A stretch of 64,000 nt of DNA from an uncultured Flavobacteriaceae bacterium (GCA_943787295.1 CALSLW010000002.1:524189-588188); one strand, 5' to 3'. Positions 35,943-46,608 are shown, numbered from the stretch's first letter. The notes: a model not told the origin generated them from the letters alone. Made by a program: numbers and translations.

Positions 35943-37468
35943 ATATTCTTCAACCAGTGTTTAACATTGAGCTTTGCATCTAAATAAGCGGGGAGCTCCT
36001 TTATCGCGATACGTTCTTGTTTCATGCTATCACGATCGCGAAGGGTCACTGTTTTGTCTTCTAATGACTGGTGGTCCACGGTAATGCAATATGGTGTACC
36101 CAGTGCATCTTGACGGCGATAACGGCGTCCAACGGCGTCTTTTTCGTCATAAGCAACCGCTTGTTCCCATTTAAGGCTATCGACAATTTCGTGGGCTAAA
36201 TCTGGCAAGCCATCTTTCTTTACTAATGGAAGTACTGCTACTTTTGTAGGCGCTAAAACTGCTGGTAATTTTAATACAGTGCGTTGACTCCCATCTTCTA
36301 AAGTTTCTTCGCGAAGCGCCCAAGAAAAAGTCGCTAAGAACATTCTGTCAAGTCCAATGGACGTTTCCACCACATAAGGAACATAGTTCTCGTTGCGTTC
36401 TGGATCAAAGTATTGCAATTTTTTTCCAGAAAACTCTTCGTGACTAGATAAGTCAAAGTCTGTTCTAGAGTGGATTCCTTCTAGTTCTTTAAAGCCAAAA
36501 GGGAATTTGAATTCGATATCTGCAGCAGCATCGGCATAATGGGCTAACTTTTCATGGTCGTGAAAACGGTAATTATCTTCTCCCATCCCTAGCGATAAAT
36601 GCCATTTTAAACGGGTTTCTTTCCACTTTTCATACCATTCTTTTTGTGTCCCTGGGGGAACAAAGAATTGCATTTCCATTTGTTCAAATTCACGCATGCG
36701 AAAGATAAACTGTCGTGCAACGATTTCGTTCCTAAAGGCTTTTCCTGTTTGAGCAATCCCAAACGGGATTTTCATACGACCTGTCTTTTGCACATTGAGG
36801 AAATTGACAAAAATCCCCTGAGCGGTTTCTGGACGTAAATATAAATCCATTGCCGACTCTGCAGAAGCGCCTAATTTAGTGCCAAACATCAAATTAAACT
36901 GCTTGACATCGGTCCAGTTTCTAGAGCCAGACTCTGGGCAGGCGATTTCTAATTCTTCAATCAATGCTTTGACATCGGCTAAATCTTCTTTTTCTAAAGA
37001 TTGCCCTAAACGTTTTAAGATAGCGTTGATTTTATCTTGATACCCTACTACGCGTGGGTTAGTTGAGATGAACTGAGCTTTATCGAAGGTTTCTCCAAAA
37101 CGCTTTGCCGCTTTTTTGACTTCTTTCTCCATTTTTACTTCAATCTTAGCGCAGTAATCTTCTACTAAAACATCTGCGCGATAGCGCTTTTTAGAATCTT
37201 TATTGTCGATTAATGGATCGTTGAACGCATCGACATGACCAGAAGCTTTCCAGGTGGTAGGATGCATAAAAATAGCGGCATCGATGCCCACAATATTACT
37301 ATGCAGTTGCACCATGGCTTTCCACCAGTAGTCACGTATGTTTTTCTTAAGGGCTGCGCCATTTTGTGCATAGTCATACACAGCGCTTAACCCGTCATAA
37401 ATTTCACTTGAAGGGAATACAAAACCGTATTCTTTTGCGTGGGAAATGATCTTCTTAAAATCTGTCAT
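35939..37468 (-). CDS. glyS: Glycine--tRNA ligase, single-chain dimeric type
   Basis: 509 residues, class II synthetase. Motif 2 is in FRNEIVARQFIFRMREFEQMEM and motif 3 in GLDRMFLATFSWA; the glycine pocket carries the acidic string FEQMEMQFF. The C-terminal anticodon-binding domain starts near LPAVLAPTKVAVLPL. This is the eukaryote/archaea-like GlyQS form, as usual in Bacteroidetes, rather than the two-subunit enzyme. TATTTTTG at 37473-37480 on its strand is a plausible promoter element directly before the ATG. Confidence 0.96.
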   Translation of the reverse strand: MTDFKKIISHAKEYGFVFPSSEIYDGLSAVYDYAQNGAALKKNIRDYWWKAMVQLHSNIVGIDAAIFMHPTTWKASGHVDAFNDPLIDNKDSKKRYRADVLVEDYCAKIEVKMEKEVKKAAKRFGETFDKAQFISTNPRVVGYQDKINAILKRLGQSLEKEDLADVKALIEELEIACPESGSRNWTDVKQFNLMFGTKLGASAESAMDLYLRPETAQGIFVNFLNVQKTGRMKIPFGIAQTGKAFRNEIVARQFIFRMREFEQMEMQFFVPPGTQKEWYEKWKETRLKWHLSLGMGEDNYRFHDHEKLAHYADAAADIEFKFPFGFKELEGIHSRTDFDLSSHEEFSGKKLQYFDPERNENYVPYVVETSIGLDRMFLATFSWALREETLEDGSQRTVLKLPAVLAPTKVAVLPLVKKDGLPDLAHEIVDSLKWEQAVAYDEKDAVGRRYRRQDALGTPYCITVDHQSLEDKTVTLRDRDSMKQERIAIKELPAYLDAKLNVKHWLKNI

Positions 37469-37519
37469 GCTGCAAAAATAACCCTTTTTCGTATTTTGGA
37501 GGAACCAAATCGCCTTGAA

Positions 37520-38212
37520 ATGTTCGTTCCTCTTTTTCGGCTGCTACAGACAGTATTTGAATTGTTTTTCCCGCTCCTATGCATTAACTGTCAAAAGGAA
37601 ATTAATTCCCGTCAAAAGATCTTATGCCTCTACTGTGAACTCGAGTTGCCTTTAACCTATTTCCATTTAATTCACCCTTCGCCCTTAAAACGCCTTCTCT
37701 TTAATGACCTCAAAATCGACAGGGTTTTCTCTTTGTATATTTTTGAAGAAATGGCACTAATTGAATCTTTGCTGTATCAATTAAAATATGGTGGAAACAA
37801 AGCGATTGGTGTTTTTTTTGGCCAGAAGTTAGCGGGATTAATCAGTGGTTTAGCGTGTACTTTTGATGGGATTATTGGGGTGCCATTGCACCCAAAGCGA
37901 CAAAGAAAAAGGGGGTTTAACCAGGTTGATTTAATTGGCCAGAGTGCAGCAAAAGCCTTATCAATTCCCTATTATGGAACATTCCTTGAAAGAATTAAAC
38001 ACACCCCAAAACTTTCAAAAGCCAGCCGTGATAGAACTGAGATTCTTCAAGATGCATTTCGAATTAATCCACTGATTAGACTCCCTAAAGGACACTATTT
38101 ATTACTCGACGATATTCTAACTACAGGAGCCACCTTAAAAGCCTGTTCAAAATTGCTTGTTAAAATTGATCATCTTTCCTTGAGTATTGCCACCATCGTC
38201 TATAGAAATTAG
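37520..38212 (+). CDS. ComF family protein (phosphoribosyltransferase fold)
   Basis: 230 residues from the ATG at 37520; the frame is open to 37439 but that part overlaps the glyS promoter and coding start. An N-terminal zinc ribbon has LLCINCQ and LCLYCELEL, then GVPLHPKRQRKRGFNQ and the PRPP-binding loop LLLDDILTTGATLKAC. Required for DNA uptake in naturally competent bacteria; in others the role is unclear. It is divergent from glyS. Confidence 0.9.
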   Translation: MFVPLFRLLQTVFELFFPLLCINCQKEINSRQKILCLYCELELPLTYFHLIHPSPLKRLLFNDLKIDRVFSLYIFEEMALIESLLYQLKYGGNKAIGVFFGQKLAGLISGLACTFDGIIGVPLHPKRQRKRGFNQVDLIGQSAAKALSIPYYGTFLERIKHTPKLSKASRDRTEILQDAFRINPLIRLPKGHYLLLDDILTTGATLKACSKLLVKIDHLSLSIATIVYRN

Positions 38213-38238
38213 CAGATTTATGTGTTACTTTGCAGCAT

Positions 38239-39852
38239 ATGCGAAAAAAACTAAGCATTATTATCGCCATACTATGGGTGGTCTCAACGACACACTGCGC
38301 TAAAAGAGGAACCCCTAGTGGGGGAGAAAAAGACAGTATTCCCCCTGTGTTAGTCTCTGCAAACCCCTCGCTCAATAAAGTTAATTTTGATGCCGAAAGG
38401 GTAGTCTTAGTTTTTGACGAATACATACAATTAAAAGACATTGCGAACCAATTAATTGTTTCTCCTCCCATCGAGAAAAGTTCGTATAAAATCCTTCCCG
38501 AAGGGACCGTGAGCAAGAAGGTAGAGATTCGTTTTGAAGAAGCCCCTAGAGATAACACAACTTACACTTTTAACTTTGGCGAAGCCATAGAAGACTACAA
38601 TGAAAATAATCCTCTACCCTTCTTTAGTTATACCTTTTCTACTGGGGATTATTTAGATTCTTTAAACTTATCTGGGACTGTTAAAGATGCATATGCGTTA
38701 GGTTCTTTATCCCAGATTTCAATTCATTTATATCCGATTGATTCAACTTATACCGATTCAACGATCTATTTACAAAAGCCATTTCATGTGGGAAATACAC
38801 TTGATAGCATTTACTTCAATTTACAAAGTCTAGCTCCAGGGAAATATGAGTTTATTGCCATCAAAGATGTAGGGAAAAATTATCTATTCGATCAATTTGT
38901 GGATTTAATAGGCTTTTTTGAAGCACCCATTGAATTGCCGCAAGACTCCTTGAAATTCCCTATACTCTTTAAAGAAGTGACCAATTTTAAGTGGGGAAGG
39001 CCTCGTTATGTAAATGAGCATCATTTAGAGTTTGCATACTTTGGAGATGTGACTAATAAAGACATTGTTTTTGAAGAGGCATTTGAACAAAATGCCAAAG
39101 GTTTCTTTACTCGCGATAGAGAAACGGATACCTTACACTACTGGTTTCAACCCCAAAAAGAATTGGATTCTATTGTGGTCGCTTTGGAAGAAAAAGATTC
39201 GATGCGCCCAGTGGTGATTAAACCTTTTAAGCCTGTCTTAGATTCTTTAATGATTAATGTTCTCCCCAAAAACCACAATATTTTACACTTTAAAGACACC
39301 CTTAAGATTGAAAGTAATCTTCCAGTAACAGAAGTAAACGACGAATACATTCAAATCTTTGATATTGATACTGTAGCCGTTCCTTTTACGAGTTCTATTG
39401 ACCCAAATAAAGATAAGGTTTATCTTGACTTTAAAAAAGTTCAAAAGGACAACTATCGCATTCAAATTTTACCGAACGCGATCAAGGATTTTTTAGGTGC
39501 AACAAACGATACTATCATTCATTCTGTAAAAACGGGAGCTGTAGAAGATTATGGGACTTTATTTTTAACCGTCGAAAGAAAGGATGAATCGATACCTTAC
39601 TTTTTTGAATTGATTGATAAAAACGGAAGCCTTATTAGACGTGTTAACCAAAACGAAGACAACAGCTATAAATTGGAGTATTTAAGACCAAAAGAATATC
39701 AGATTCGTTTTATCAAAGACGTCAATGGAAATGGTCGCTGGGATACAGGCAATTACCTTGAAAAAAGACAACCCGAAGAGGTGATTTATTTAGCTGACTA
39801 TCTTACCCTAAGAGCAAATTGGGATTTAATCGAAACCTTTACGATTGAATAG
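38239..39852 (+). CDS. Ig-like (Big_5) domain lipoprotein
   Basis: 537 residues from the ATG at 38239; a TTG 9 bases earlier is less likely. Lipoprotein signal with Cys in STTHCAKRG. The first domain is a bacterial Ig-like Big_5 module (IPPVLVSANPSLNKVNFDAERVVLVFDEYIQ..NTTYTFNFGEAIEDYNENN). The C-terminal end YQIRFIKDVNGNGRWDTGNY resembles a calcium-type DxNxDGxxD loop seen in surface lipoproteins. Common in Flavobacteria, likely outer-membrane exposed; function unknown. Confidence 0.82.
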   Translation: MRKKLSIIIAILWVVSTTHCAKRGTPSGGEKDSIPPVLVSANPSLNKVNFDAERVVLVFDEYIQLKDIANQLIVSPPIEKSSYKILPEGTVSKKVEIRFEEAPRDNTTYTFNFGEAIEDYNENNPLPFFSYTFSTGDYLDSLNLSGTVKDAYALGSLSQISIHLYPIDSTYTDSTIYLQKPFHVGNTLDSIYFNLQSLAPGKYEFIAIKDVGKNYLFDQFVDLIGFFEAPIELPQDSLKFPILFKEVTNFKWGRPRYVNEHHLEFAYFGDVTNKDIVFEEAFEQNAKGFFTRDRETDTLHYWFQPQKELDSIVVALEEKDSMRPVVIKPFKPVLDSLMINVLPKNHNILHFKDTLKIESNLPVTEVNDEYIQIFDIDTVAVPFTSSIDPNKDKVYLDFKKVQKDNYRIQILPNAIKDFLGATNDTIIHSVKTGAVEDYGTLFLTVERKDESIPYFFELIDKNGSLIRRVNQNEDNSYKLEYLRPKEYQIRFIKDVNGNGRWDTGNYLEKRQPEEVIYLADYLTLRANWDLIETFTIE

Positions 39853-40618
39853 TAAAGCGATCTCTATCGTTTAAAAAGTTGAGTTTTTTTCGGGCCAGTA
39901 ACATTTTATCACGATCCATTATGACCGTTGTGTGATCTTGTTCTTCTGCTTTAGTTGAACCTACTTTTTCACCCATATAATCATATACAGCCGTGTGCCC
40001 TGGATAGTATAAATCAGATCCATCTGTCCCAATTCTATTGACACCCACGCAGTAGCTCATATTTTCAATCGAACGGGCTTTTAATAATGCATCCCATGCA
40101 CCAATGCGTTTATGTGGCCAGTTGGCGGTATAAATCAATACATCATAATCTGATGTGTTTCTTCCCCATACAGGGAACCGCAGGTCGTAACAAACCCGTA
40201 AACATATTTTCCAACCTTTATAGTCAATTATTCCGCTGTTTTCTCCAGTAGCATAGGCCTTGTCCTCTGCTGCTAAAGTAAATGTGTGACGCTTGTCATA
40301 AAACTGAATTGTTCCGTCTGGAGAGACAAACAAGAAACGATTATAATATTTCCCATTTTCTTTAATCGCTGTGCTCCCTGCAATAGCAGCACCTTTTTTC
40401 TTCGCCCACTGCTGCATCCATTGAATGGTTTCTCCTTCCATGGATTCTGCATTTTTCTCTGCTTCCATACTAAAACCGGTGGTAAACATTTCTGGTAGAA
40501 TGATCAGATCTGTTTTAGGAAGCCCATCGATTTGATGACCTAAATGTTCCCAGTTCTTTGGTTTATCCTCCCAAAAAAGATTGGTCTGAAGGGCGCTAAG
40601 TGTAAGATGAGATTCCAT
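39839..40618 (-). CDS. Nitrilase-superfamily amidohydrolase (omega-amidase YafV-like)
   Basis: 259 residues. Catalytic triad Glu-Lys-Cys visible as ILPEMFTTGF (Glu), YDKRHTFTL (Lys) and LRVCYDLRFPVW (Cys). The pattern DLRFPVWGRNTSDYDVL is typical of YafV/Nit2, which hydrolyse alpha-ketoglutaramate or clear deaminated glutathione. Overlaps the end of the convergent Big_5 gene by 14 bases. Confidence 0.9.
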   Translation of the reverse strand: MESHLTLSALQTNLFWEDKPKNWEHLGHQIDGLPKTDLIILPEMFTTGFSMEAEKNAESMEGETIQWMQQWAKKKGAAIAGSTAIKENGKYYNRFLFVSPDGTIQFYDKRHTFTLAAEDKAYATGENSGIIDYKGWKICLRVCYDLRFPVWGRNTSDYDVLIYTANWPHKRIGAWDALLKARSIENMSYCVGVNRIGTDGSDLYYPGHTAVYDYMGEKVGSTKAEEQDHTTVIMDRDKMLLARKKLNFLNDRDRFTIQS

Positions 40619-40658
40619 ATCTTTAATCGTTTACAGTAAAGATTAAAAAATTGTGTTT

Positions 40659-41819
40659 ATGAAACAGTATTTTCTTCTGATTTTTTCGGCGATATTCTTC
40701 TTAGGCAATCCACTGGTAAAGGGCCAAATTACTTATTTCCCAGACGCCAATACCCAATGGAAAAGCCTGAGTGAAAAACAAGTGAACCTCAATGAAGGTC
40801 TTTTAAAAAAAGCTGTGAGCTTTGCCATAGAAAATGAGTATAGCGGGGAACGCGATTTACGTATTGCTATTTTAAAAGGGTTTTCGCACGAGCCTTATCA
40901 TCAAATTTTAGGTCCTACCAAAAAACGAGCTGGCCCAGCGGGAATGATTATTAAAAATGGATATATCGTTGCCCAGTGGGGAGACACCAAACGGGTAGAC
41001 ATGACTTTTTCTGTCACCAAGAGTTATTTGTCAACTGTGGCAGGGTTGGCAGTAGATAGAGGCTTTTTTCGTGCTAGCGATAAAGTCGCTCCTAATGTTT
41101 GGGACAATACCTTTGATGGAGATCACAATCAACAGATTCAATGGGACCATTTACTCAATCAATCTTCTGATTGGTCGGGAAACCTTTGGGGAGGCTACGA
41201 TTGGGCGGATCGACCGCCAAAAGAGGGAGGCATAGACGATTGGAAATATCGAAAATTATATGCGCCAGGAACTCATTTTAAATACAACGATGTTCGGGTA
41301 AATGTTCTTGCCTATTCTTTACTCAATGTATGGCGTAAGCCTCTTCCTCAAGTACTCAAAGAATACATCATGGATCCTATTGGTGCTTCGAACACTTGGC
41401 GCTGGTATGGGTATAACAATTCATGGGTCAATATCGACGGAAGTAAAATGCAGTCTGTCTCTGGCGGAGGACACTCTGGTGGTGGACTCTTTATCTCTAC
41501 CGAAGATCATGCACGTTTTGGCTTATTATTCCTCAATAAAGGAAAATGGAAAACACATCAACTCATCAGTCCTGAGTGGATTAAAAAGGCTACGACACCT
41601 TCTGTAGCAAACCCTAGTTATGGCTATTTGTGGTGGCTAAATCATAAAGACAGTTCGCGTTATGTGGCTGCTGCTGGAGAAGACATGTACTATGCTGCTG
41701 GTTTTGGTGGAAACTTTATTATTATCATTCCCAAAGAAAACATGGTGGTGGTAACCCGCTGGCTAGAGCCAAAAGCAATGCCTAGCTTCCTTGAAAAAGT
41801 AATGGACGCAACAAAATGA
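40659..41819 (+). CDS. Secreted serine hydrolase (beta-lactamase/class C fold)
   Basis: 386 residues. Start at ATG 40659 begins a signal peptide (MKQYFLLIFSAIFFLGNPL); a GTG at 40653 is also in frame. SxxK site in MTFSVTKSYLSTVAG, second motif YND in GTHFKYNDVRVNV, and GFGGNFIIIIPKEN near the end. A second paralogous hydrolase lies at 28926-30080. The stop overlaps the HAD-phosphatase start by 4 bases. Substrate unknown. Confidence 0.85.
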   Translation: MKQYFLLIFSAIFFLGNPLVKGQITYFPDANTQWKSLSEKQVNLNEGLLKKAVSFAIENEYSGERDLRIAILKGFSHEPYHQILGPTKKRAGPAGMIIKNGYIVAQWGDTKRVDMTFSVTKSYLSTVAGLAVDRGFFRASDKVAPNVWDNTFDGDHNQQIQWDHLLNQSSDWSGNLWGGYDWADRPPKEGGIDDWKYRKLYAPGTHFKYNDVRVNVLAYSLLNVWRKPLPQVLKEYIMDPIGASNTWRWYGYNNSWVNIDGSKMQSVSGGGHSGGGLFISTEDHARFGLLFLNKGKWKTHQLISPEWIKKATTPSVANPSYGYLWWLNHKDSSRYVAAAGEDMYYAAGFGGNFIIIIPKENMVVVTRWLEPKAMPSFLEKVMDATK

Positions 41820-42466
41820 TACAACTCCCCCCAGCAAAAGCCTATATTTTTGATATGGATGGCACCCTAACAGATAATATGCATTTTCATCACGAAGCAT
41901 GGATGAAGTTTATTGCACTCAAAAAGCTGGGAATCGATGCAGTAACTTTTGAGCGTGACTACCATAAAGGCACTTTGATCGAAGTCATGGCTCGTTTTTT
42001 TCCCCACCTAACCACCAAAGCTGAACTTAGGGCTGTGGGGAATGAAAAAGAAGCATTATACCGCGATACTTATGGACATTTACTTGAACCTCTCCCGGGC
42101 TTGCATCTTTTTTTGGAACAACTCAAGGCAAAAAATATTCCCTTAGGATTAGCCACCATGGGCGACCAAAACAATTTGGAACTGACTTTGAAGCAGTTGG
42201 AAATTACCTCCTATTTTCACAGTACTACTGGAGGGGATCAAGTGACACAAGGGAAACCTCATCCCGAAATCTTTTTGCGAGCCGCAGAAAAAATAGGCAT
42301 TGACCCTAACGACTGTCTCGCCTTTGAAGACACCCTGTCTGGGATTACAGCTGCCCAAACTGCAGGGATGGAAGTGGTGGGAATTAGCACCCAGTTTTCG
42401 CAAGAAAAGTTATTGGAATTGGGCTGTGGTGTTGCCTTAGAAAATTATGAAAACATACTTCTGTGA
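41816..42466 (+). CDS. HAD family phosphatase/beta-phosphoglucomutase-like
   Basis: 216 residues. HAD motif I FDMDGTLTDN with nucleophile Asp, motif II-like LATMGDQNN, conserved Lys in TQGKPHPEIF and motif IV FEDTLSGITAAQTAGM. The helical cap (about 20-90) and KPHPEIFLRAAEKIG match the beta-phosphoglucomutase/DOG-phosphatase subgroup. Translation is coupled to both neighbours by 4-base overlaps, forming a three-gene unit. Confidence 0.88.
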   Translation: MIQLPPAKAYIFDMDGTLTDNMHFHHEAWMKFIALKKLGIDAVTFERDYHKGTLIEVMARFFPHLTTKAELRAVGNEKEALYRDTYGHLLEPLPGLHLFLEQLKAKNIPLGLATMGDQNNLELTLKQLEITSYFHSTTGGDQVTQGKPHPEIFLRAAEKIGIDPNDCLAFEDTLSGITAAQTAGMEVVGISTQFSQEKLLELGCGVALENYENILL

Positions 42467-42978
42467 TGAATAAAAATCTATCCTTATCTCTGCAATTGAT
42501 TCTAATAGGCTGTTTGACATTTTTTATTCATGAACTTGTTCATTTTCTGGCCCATCTCAGTTTAGGGCATACTGTCAATTTTAACATCAACCATATAGAT
42601 TTGATTCAACCTAAAAAAATAATGGATAATTGGAAACAGGCATGGGTTTCTGGTAGCGAAGCTTTTTTCACCTTCTTTCAGGGCTTTGTGGCCTTTCTAA
42701 TGCTTAAAAAAAAATCATCTCGTTTTTGGTTTAATGTTTTGCTTTCGGCTTTTGTCCTTCGCCTTGCTGCAGCGTTATTAGGTATAATCAAGTCTAGTGA
42801 TGAAATTAAAACGAGTATTGCTATGGGTCTCCCTTCCTATTTTTGGACCAGTATTGTACTATTAGGATTGCTTTACTTGATATTTAAAGCAAAGAATAAG
42901 ATAGGACTTAAACCAAGGATAATCTTAATCCATTTTACCTTATTAGTTATTGTTACCTATCTTTTTAGTTTAATCTAG
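42463..42978 (+). CDS. Membrane protein with intramembrane HExxH motif, unknown function
   Basis: 171 residues with four or five membrane segments. The first segment contains FFIHELVHFLAHLSLGH (about 20-36), an HExxH zinc-protease-type motif inside a hydrophobic stretch, as in site-2 proteases or related M50-like membrane proteins. I see no clear DG motif later, so an active protease is not established. Coupled by overlap to the phosphatase gene upstream. Confidence 0.65.
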   Translation: MMNKNLSLSLQLILIGCLTFFIHELVHFLAHLSLGHTVNFNINHIDLIQPKKIMDNWKQAWVSGSEAFFTFFQGFVAFLMLKKKSSRFWFNVLLSAFVLRLAAALLGIIKSSDEIKTSIAMGLPSYFWTSIVLLGLLYLIFKAKNKIGLKPRIILIHFTLLVIVTYLFSLI

Positions 42979-42992
42979 TAATATGGAAGCAT

Positions 42993-43022
42993 AAAAAAGC
43001 CTGCTCATTCTCATGAGCAGGT
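42993..43022 (-). terminator. Rho-independent terminator of sdhCAB
   Basis: Perfect 9-bp stem CCTGCTCAT/ATGAGCAGG with a 4-base loop, followed on the minus strand by TTTTTT. It lies 24 bases past the sdhB stop and may also end the convergent unit. Confidence 0.85.
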
Positions 43023-43045
43023 TGTCCTCTTAATTTTAAATGGGC

Positions 43046-43792
43046 TTAGCCTTTTAAACTAGCCGATAAATATTCGCGATTCATACGAGCGATGTTTTCT
43101 AAAGAAATTCCTTTAGGACATTCTACTTCGCAGGCGCCGGTATTGGTGCAGTTTCCAAAACCTTCTTCGTCCATTTGTTTTACCATGTTTAAAACACGGT
43201 CTGTCGCTTCTACTTTCCCTTGGGGTAAAAGGGCATATTGCGACACTTTTGCCGAAACAAACAACATTGCAGAAGCATTTTTACAGCTCGCTACACAAGC
43301 TCCACATCCAATACAAGTTGCAGCATCAAATGCTTTATCTGCATCGTGCTTATCAATAGGAATGGCATTTGCATCTTGGGTATTACCAGAAGTGTTTACA
43401 CTCACAAAACCACCCGCGTGTTGAATACGATCAAAAGCTGAACGATCTACCGCTAAGTCTTTTACCACTGGAAAAGCATTAGCACGGAAAGGTTCAATAG
43501 TGATGGTGTCTCCATCTTTAAATTTACGCATGTGCAATTGACAGGTTGTTACCAGACGGTCTGGACCGTGGGCTTCTCCGTTAATGTACATCGAGCACAT
43601 CCCGCAAATTCCTTCGCGACAATCGTGGTCAAATGCAACTGGGTCGATTCCCTTACCAATTAATTCTTCGTTGAGCACATCCATCATTTCTAAAAAGGAC
43701 ATATCTGGCGATACATTTTCAATAGGATAAGTCTCTATACTTCCGGTAGCGTCTGCGTTTGCTTGACGCCAAATCTTTAGTGTTAAATTCAT
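43046..43792 (-). CDS. sdhB: Succinate dehydrogenase/fumarate reductase iron-sulfur subunit
   Basis: 248 residues. 2Fe-2S cluster cysteines in [17 protein letters not shown] with the fourth in TTCQLHM; 4Fe-4S and 3Fe-4S clusters in [18 protein letters not shown] and [15 protein letters not shown]. Passes electrons from SdhA to quinone. Last gene of sdhCAB, 4 bases after sdhA, and closed by a strong hairpin. Confidence 0.96.
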   Translation of the reverse strand: MNLTLKIWRQANADATGSIETYPIENVSPDMSFLEMMDVLNEELIGKGIDPVAFDHDCREGICGMCSMYINGEAHGPDRLVTTCQLHMRKFKDGDTITIEPFRANAFPVVKDLAVDRSAFDRIQHAGGFVSVNTSGNTQDANAIPIDKHDADKAFDAATCIGCGACVASCKNASAMLFVSAKVSQYALLPQGKVEATDRVLNMVKQMDEEGFGNCTNTGACEVECPKGISLENIARMNREYLSASLKG

Positions 43793-43796
43793 AGGT

Positions 43797-45800
43797 CTAT
43801 TTGTATGAACGTGTTTTTACTTCAATTTCTTCATAGTTCAAGTCTTCTTTAACTAAAACTGCTTCAGATGGTTCTCCTTTGTATTCCCAAGCTGACACAA
43901 ACGTAAAGTTTTCATCATCACGCAAGGCTTCTCCTTCAGGAGTTTGTGACTCTTCACGGAAGTGTCCGCCACAAGATTCTGTTCGCTCAAGCGCATCCTT
44001 AGCAAATAATTCTCCTAATTCTAAGAAGTCTGCTACCCGACCCGCTTTTGCTAACTGTTCGTTGAACTCGTTTGCTTTTCCAGGAACATTAACATTTTTA
44101 TAGAAATCTTCACGCAGGGCTTTAATTTCAGCAATGGCTTCTTTTAAACCTTCTGCATTACGTGACATTCCACATTTGTTCCACATGATTTTCCCCAGTT
44201 TTCTGTGATAAGAATCTACCGAGTTTTTACCGTTGTTGTTTACAAAAGCATCGATTTGATCCTTCACTGCTTTTTCTGCAGCCTCAAATTCAGGGGTATT
44301 GGTATCGATGGCTCCCGTACGGATATCACTGGCTAAATAGTCACCAATAGTGTAAGGAAGGACAAAGTAACCATCTGCTAAACCTTGCATTAAGGCAGAC
44401 GCTCCTAAACGGTTCGCACCGTGATCAGAGAAGTTCGCTTCTCCAATCGCATAACATCCAGGGATACTGGTCATCAAGTTGTAATCTACCCAAACACCTC
44501 CCATGGTATAGTGTACCGCTGGATAAATCATCATAGGGGTTTCGTAAGGGTTTTGATCCACGATTTTTTCGTACATCTGGAAAAGGTTTCCATATTTTGC
44601 ACGCACAACATCTTGCCCTAATTTCTTGACTAATACAGCGTCATTTTCATTTAAACCTTTTACGTGTGCCTGCTCTTTTCCATAACGCATAATAGCAGAA
44701 GCAAAATCAAGGTAAACCGCTTCTCCTGTTTTATTTACCCCATAGCCTGCATCACAACGCTCTTTAGCAGCACGAGAGGCTACATCGCGAGGCACAAGGT
44801 TACCAAAGGCCGGATAGCGACGTTCTAGATAATAATCGCGGTTTTCTTCAGCGATTTCAGTTGGCTTTAACTTGCCTTCTCGAATGGCATTTACGTCTTC
44901 AATGTTTTTAGGCACCCAAATTCGTCCATCATTACGCAAAGATTCTGACATCAACGTTAGCTTTGATTGATGGTCTCCAGAAACAGGAATACAGGTTGGG
45001 TGAATTTGTGTAAAACAAGGGTTGGCAAAATGCGCTCCTTTTTTGTGAATTTTCCATCCAGCAGAAACATTACTTCCCATGGCGTTAGTCGATAAGAAGA
45101 ATACGTTTCCATAACCTCCAGAAGCGATCACAACCGCATGTGCCCCATGACGTTCAATTTGTCCATTGACTAGGTTACGGGTAATAATTCCACGTGCTTT
45201 TCCATCAACAAGAACAATATCCATCATTTCGTGACGGTTGTACATTTTGATTTTACCACGCCCTATTTGACGGTTCATGGCAGAATAAGCGCCTAGTAAT
45301 AATTGCTGTCCTGTTTGACCTTTAGCATAGAAAGTTCTGGAAACCAAAACTCCCCCAAATGAACGGTTATCTAATAATCCTCCATAGTCACGTGCAAAAG
45401 GAACTCCTTGCGCAACACACTGGTCAATAATATTTGTCGATACCTCTGCTAAACGATGAACATTAGCTTCACGCGAACGATAATCTCCCCCTTTAATGGT
45501 ATCATAAAACAAGCGATAGGTAGAATCCCCATCTCCTTGATAATTTTTTGCTGCATTGATTCCCCCTTGCGCAGCAATAGAGTGTGCACGACGTGGAGAA
45601 TCTTGAAAACAAAATGTTTTTACATTATATCCTAGCTCTGCAAGGGTAGCAGAAGCAGATGCTCCAGCTAAACCTGTTCCTACCACAATCACGTCAATTA
45701 AACGTTTGTTAGCAGGACTCACTAGATTGATGTGGCTCTTGTGATTGGTCCACTTATCGGCCATAGGCCCTTTTGGTATTTTAGAATCTAAAGTCGCCAT
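43797..45800 (-). CDS. sdhA: Succinate dehydrogenase/fumarate reductase flavoprotein subunit
   Basis: 667 residues. FAD-binding [19 protein letters not shown] near the N-terminus, flavin-linking His in [17 protein letters not shown], substrate-site [10 protein letters not shown] and PRDVASRA (catalytic Arg). The length and sequence match the Bacteroidetes/Wolinella-type enzyme rather than the proteobacterial one. It oxidises succinate in the TCA cycle and feeds menaquinone. One base separates it from sdhC. Confidence 0.96.
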   Translation of the reverse strand: MATLDSKIPKGPMADKWTNHKSHINLVSPANKRLIDVIVVGTGLAGASASATLAELGYNVKTFCFQDSPRRAHSIAAQGGINAAKNYQGDGDSTYRLFYDTIKGGDYRSREANVHRLAEVSTNIIDQCVAQGVPFARDYGGLLDNRSFGGVLVSRTFYAKGQTGQQLLLGAYSAMNRQIGRGKIKMYNRHEMMDIVLVDGKARGIITRNLVNGQIERHGAHAVVIASGGYGNVFFLSTNAMGSNVSAGWKIHKKGAHFANPCFTQIHPTCIPVSGDHQSKLTLMSESLRNDGRIWVPKNIEDVNAIREGKLKPTEIAEENRDYYLERRYPAFGNLVPRDVASRAAKERCDAGYGVNKTGEAVYLDFASAIMRYGKEQAHVKGLNENDAVLVKKLGQDVVRAKYGNLFQMYEKIVDQNPYETPMMIYPAVHYTMGGVWVDYNLMTSIPGCYAIGEANFSDHGANRLGASALMQGLADGYFVLPYTIGDYLASDIRTGAIDTNTPEFEAAEKAVKDQIDAFVNNNGKNSVDSYHRKLGKIMWNKCGMSRNAEGLKEAIAEIKALREDFYKNVNVPGKANEFNEQLAKAGRVADFLELGELFAKDALERTESCGGHFREESQTPEGEALRDDENFTFVSAWEYKGEPSEAVLVKEDLNYEEIEVKTRSYK

Positions 45801-45801
45801 A

Positions 45802-46464
45802 TTAAAATGCAGTTAAATGGTGAAACAATGCAATAAAGACAAACCCTAATGGAATCCCGATTGCAAAAGCAGTTGTAAAACCTTTTATTGCTCGAGTGTA
45901 TTTATTATTTGCGCCTAGGGATTGGAACGAAGAGCTAAATCCATGTAAGAGGTGCAAGGCTAAAAAGCCAAAAGAAACCACGTATAATCCTACACGTACA
46001 GGGCTTTCGAACTTGTGAACCATCTCTTCGAAATATCTCGTGGGATTTTCTGGAAGTACCTCAACGTATTTGTAATTCATTTCTGGAATCCAAAAGTCGT
46101 AAAAGTGAAGTCCAAGGAAGGACAACACAACAGCACCAGAGATAATCATATTTCTTGACATCCATGATGAATTTGCTGCGCCATTATTTGACGCGTATTT
46201 GCTAGCTCTTGCTTTTCTATTTTGAATTTCTAAAACAAAGCCCATTACAAAGTGAAAAATCACCCCAAAAATTAATACGGGTTGTAAGGCAAATTGAACT
46301 AGGGGATTGTTTCCCATAAAGTGTGAAAATTCATTAAAGACCTCTTCACTGAAAACAGAAGTTAGATTGATGGTAAAATGCTGTAGCAAAAAGAAAACCA
46401 AAAACAATCCCGAAAGCGCCATGGCAAATTTTCTAGCCAGTGACGTTTTGATTAGTGTACTCAT
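45802..46464 (-). CDS. sdhC: Succinate dehydrogenase cytochrome b subunit
   Basis: 220 residues, five membrane segments. Heme-ligand histidines are in [30 protein letters not shown] and [16 protein letters not shown] single large cytochrome b with two hemes is the type-B succinate:quinone oxidoreductase layout of Bacteroidetes and epsilonproteobacteria. First gene of sdhCAB with a promoter element 20 bases upstream. It is a heme consumer, linking it to the hem locus in this window. Confidence 0.94.
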   Translation of the reverse strand: MSTLIKTSLARKFAMALSGLFLVFFLLQHFTINLTSVFSEEVFNEFSHFMGNNPLVQFALQPVLIFGVIFHFVMGFVLEIQNRKARASKYASNNGAANSSWMSRNMIISGAVVLSFLGLHFYDFWIPEMNYKYVEVLPENPTRYFEEMVHKFESPVRVGLYVVSFGFLALHLLHGFSSSFQSLGANNKYTRAIKGFTTAFAIGIPLGFVFIALFHHLTAF

Positions 46465-46484
46465 TTAATTCAGTTTATTTGAAA

Positions 46485-46492
46485 CAAAACTA
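46485..46492 (-). promoter_or_regulatory. Promoter -7 element of sdhCAB
   Basis: TAGTTTTG on the minus strand matches TAnnTTTG and ends 20 bases before the sdhC ATG. No clear TTG at -33. Confidence 0.5.
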
Positions 46493-46608
46493 AGGCATAA
46501 AGCTGTTAGAATGAAATTATTCCCTTTGATTTTCACAGTTTATAACAACTCTAAATTTAGCTGCGATAATCCTGTTTAAGCGATCAACACGAATCTTATC
46601 ACAATACC

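Noticed and set aside
42993-43022. Hairpin as a regulatory RNA element
   Set aside because: Perfect stem plus T run directly after sdhB is fully explained as a terminator.
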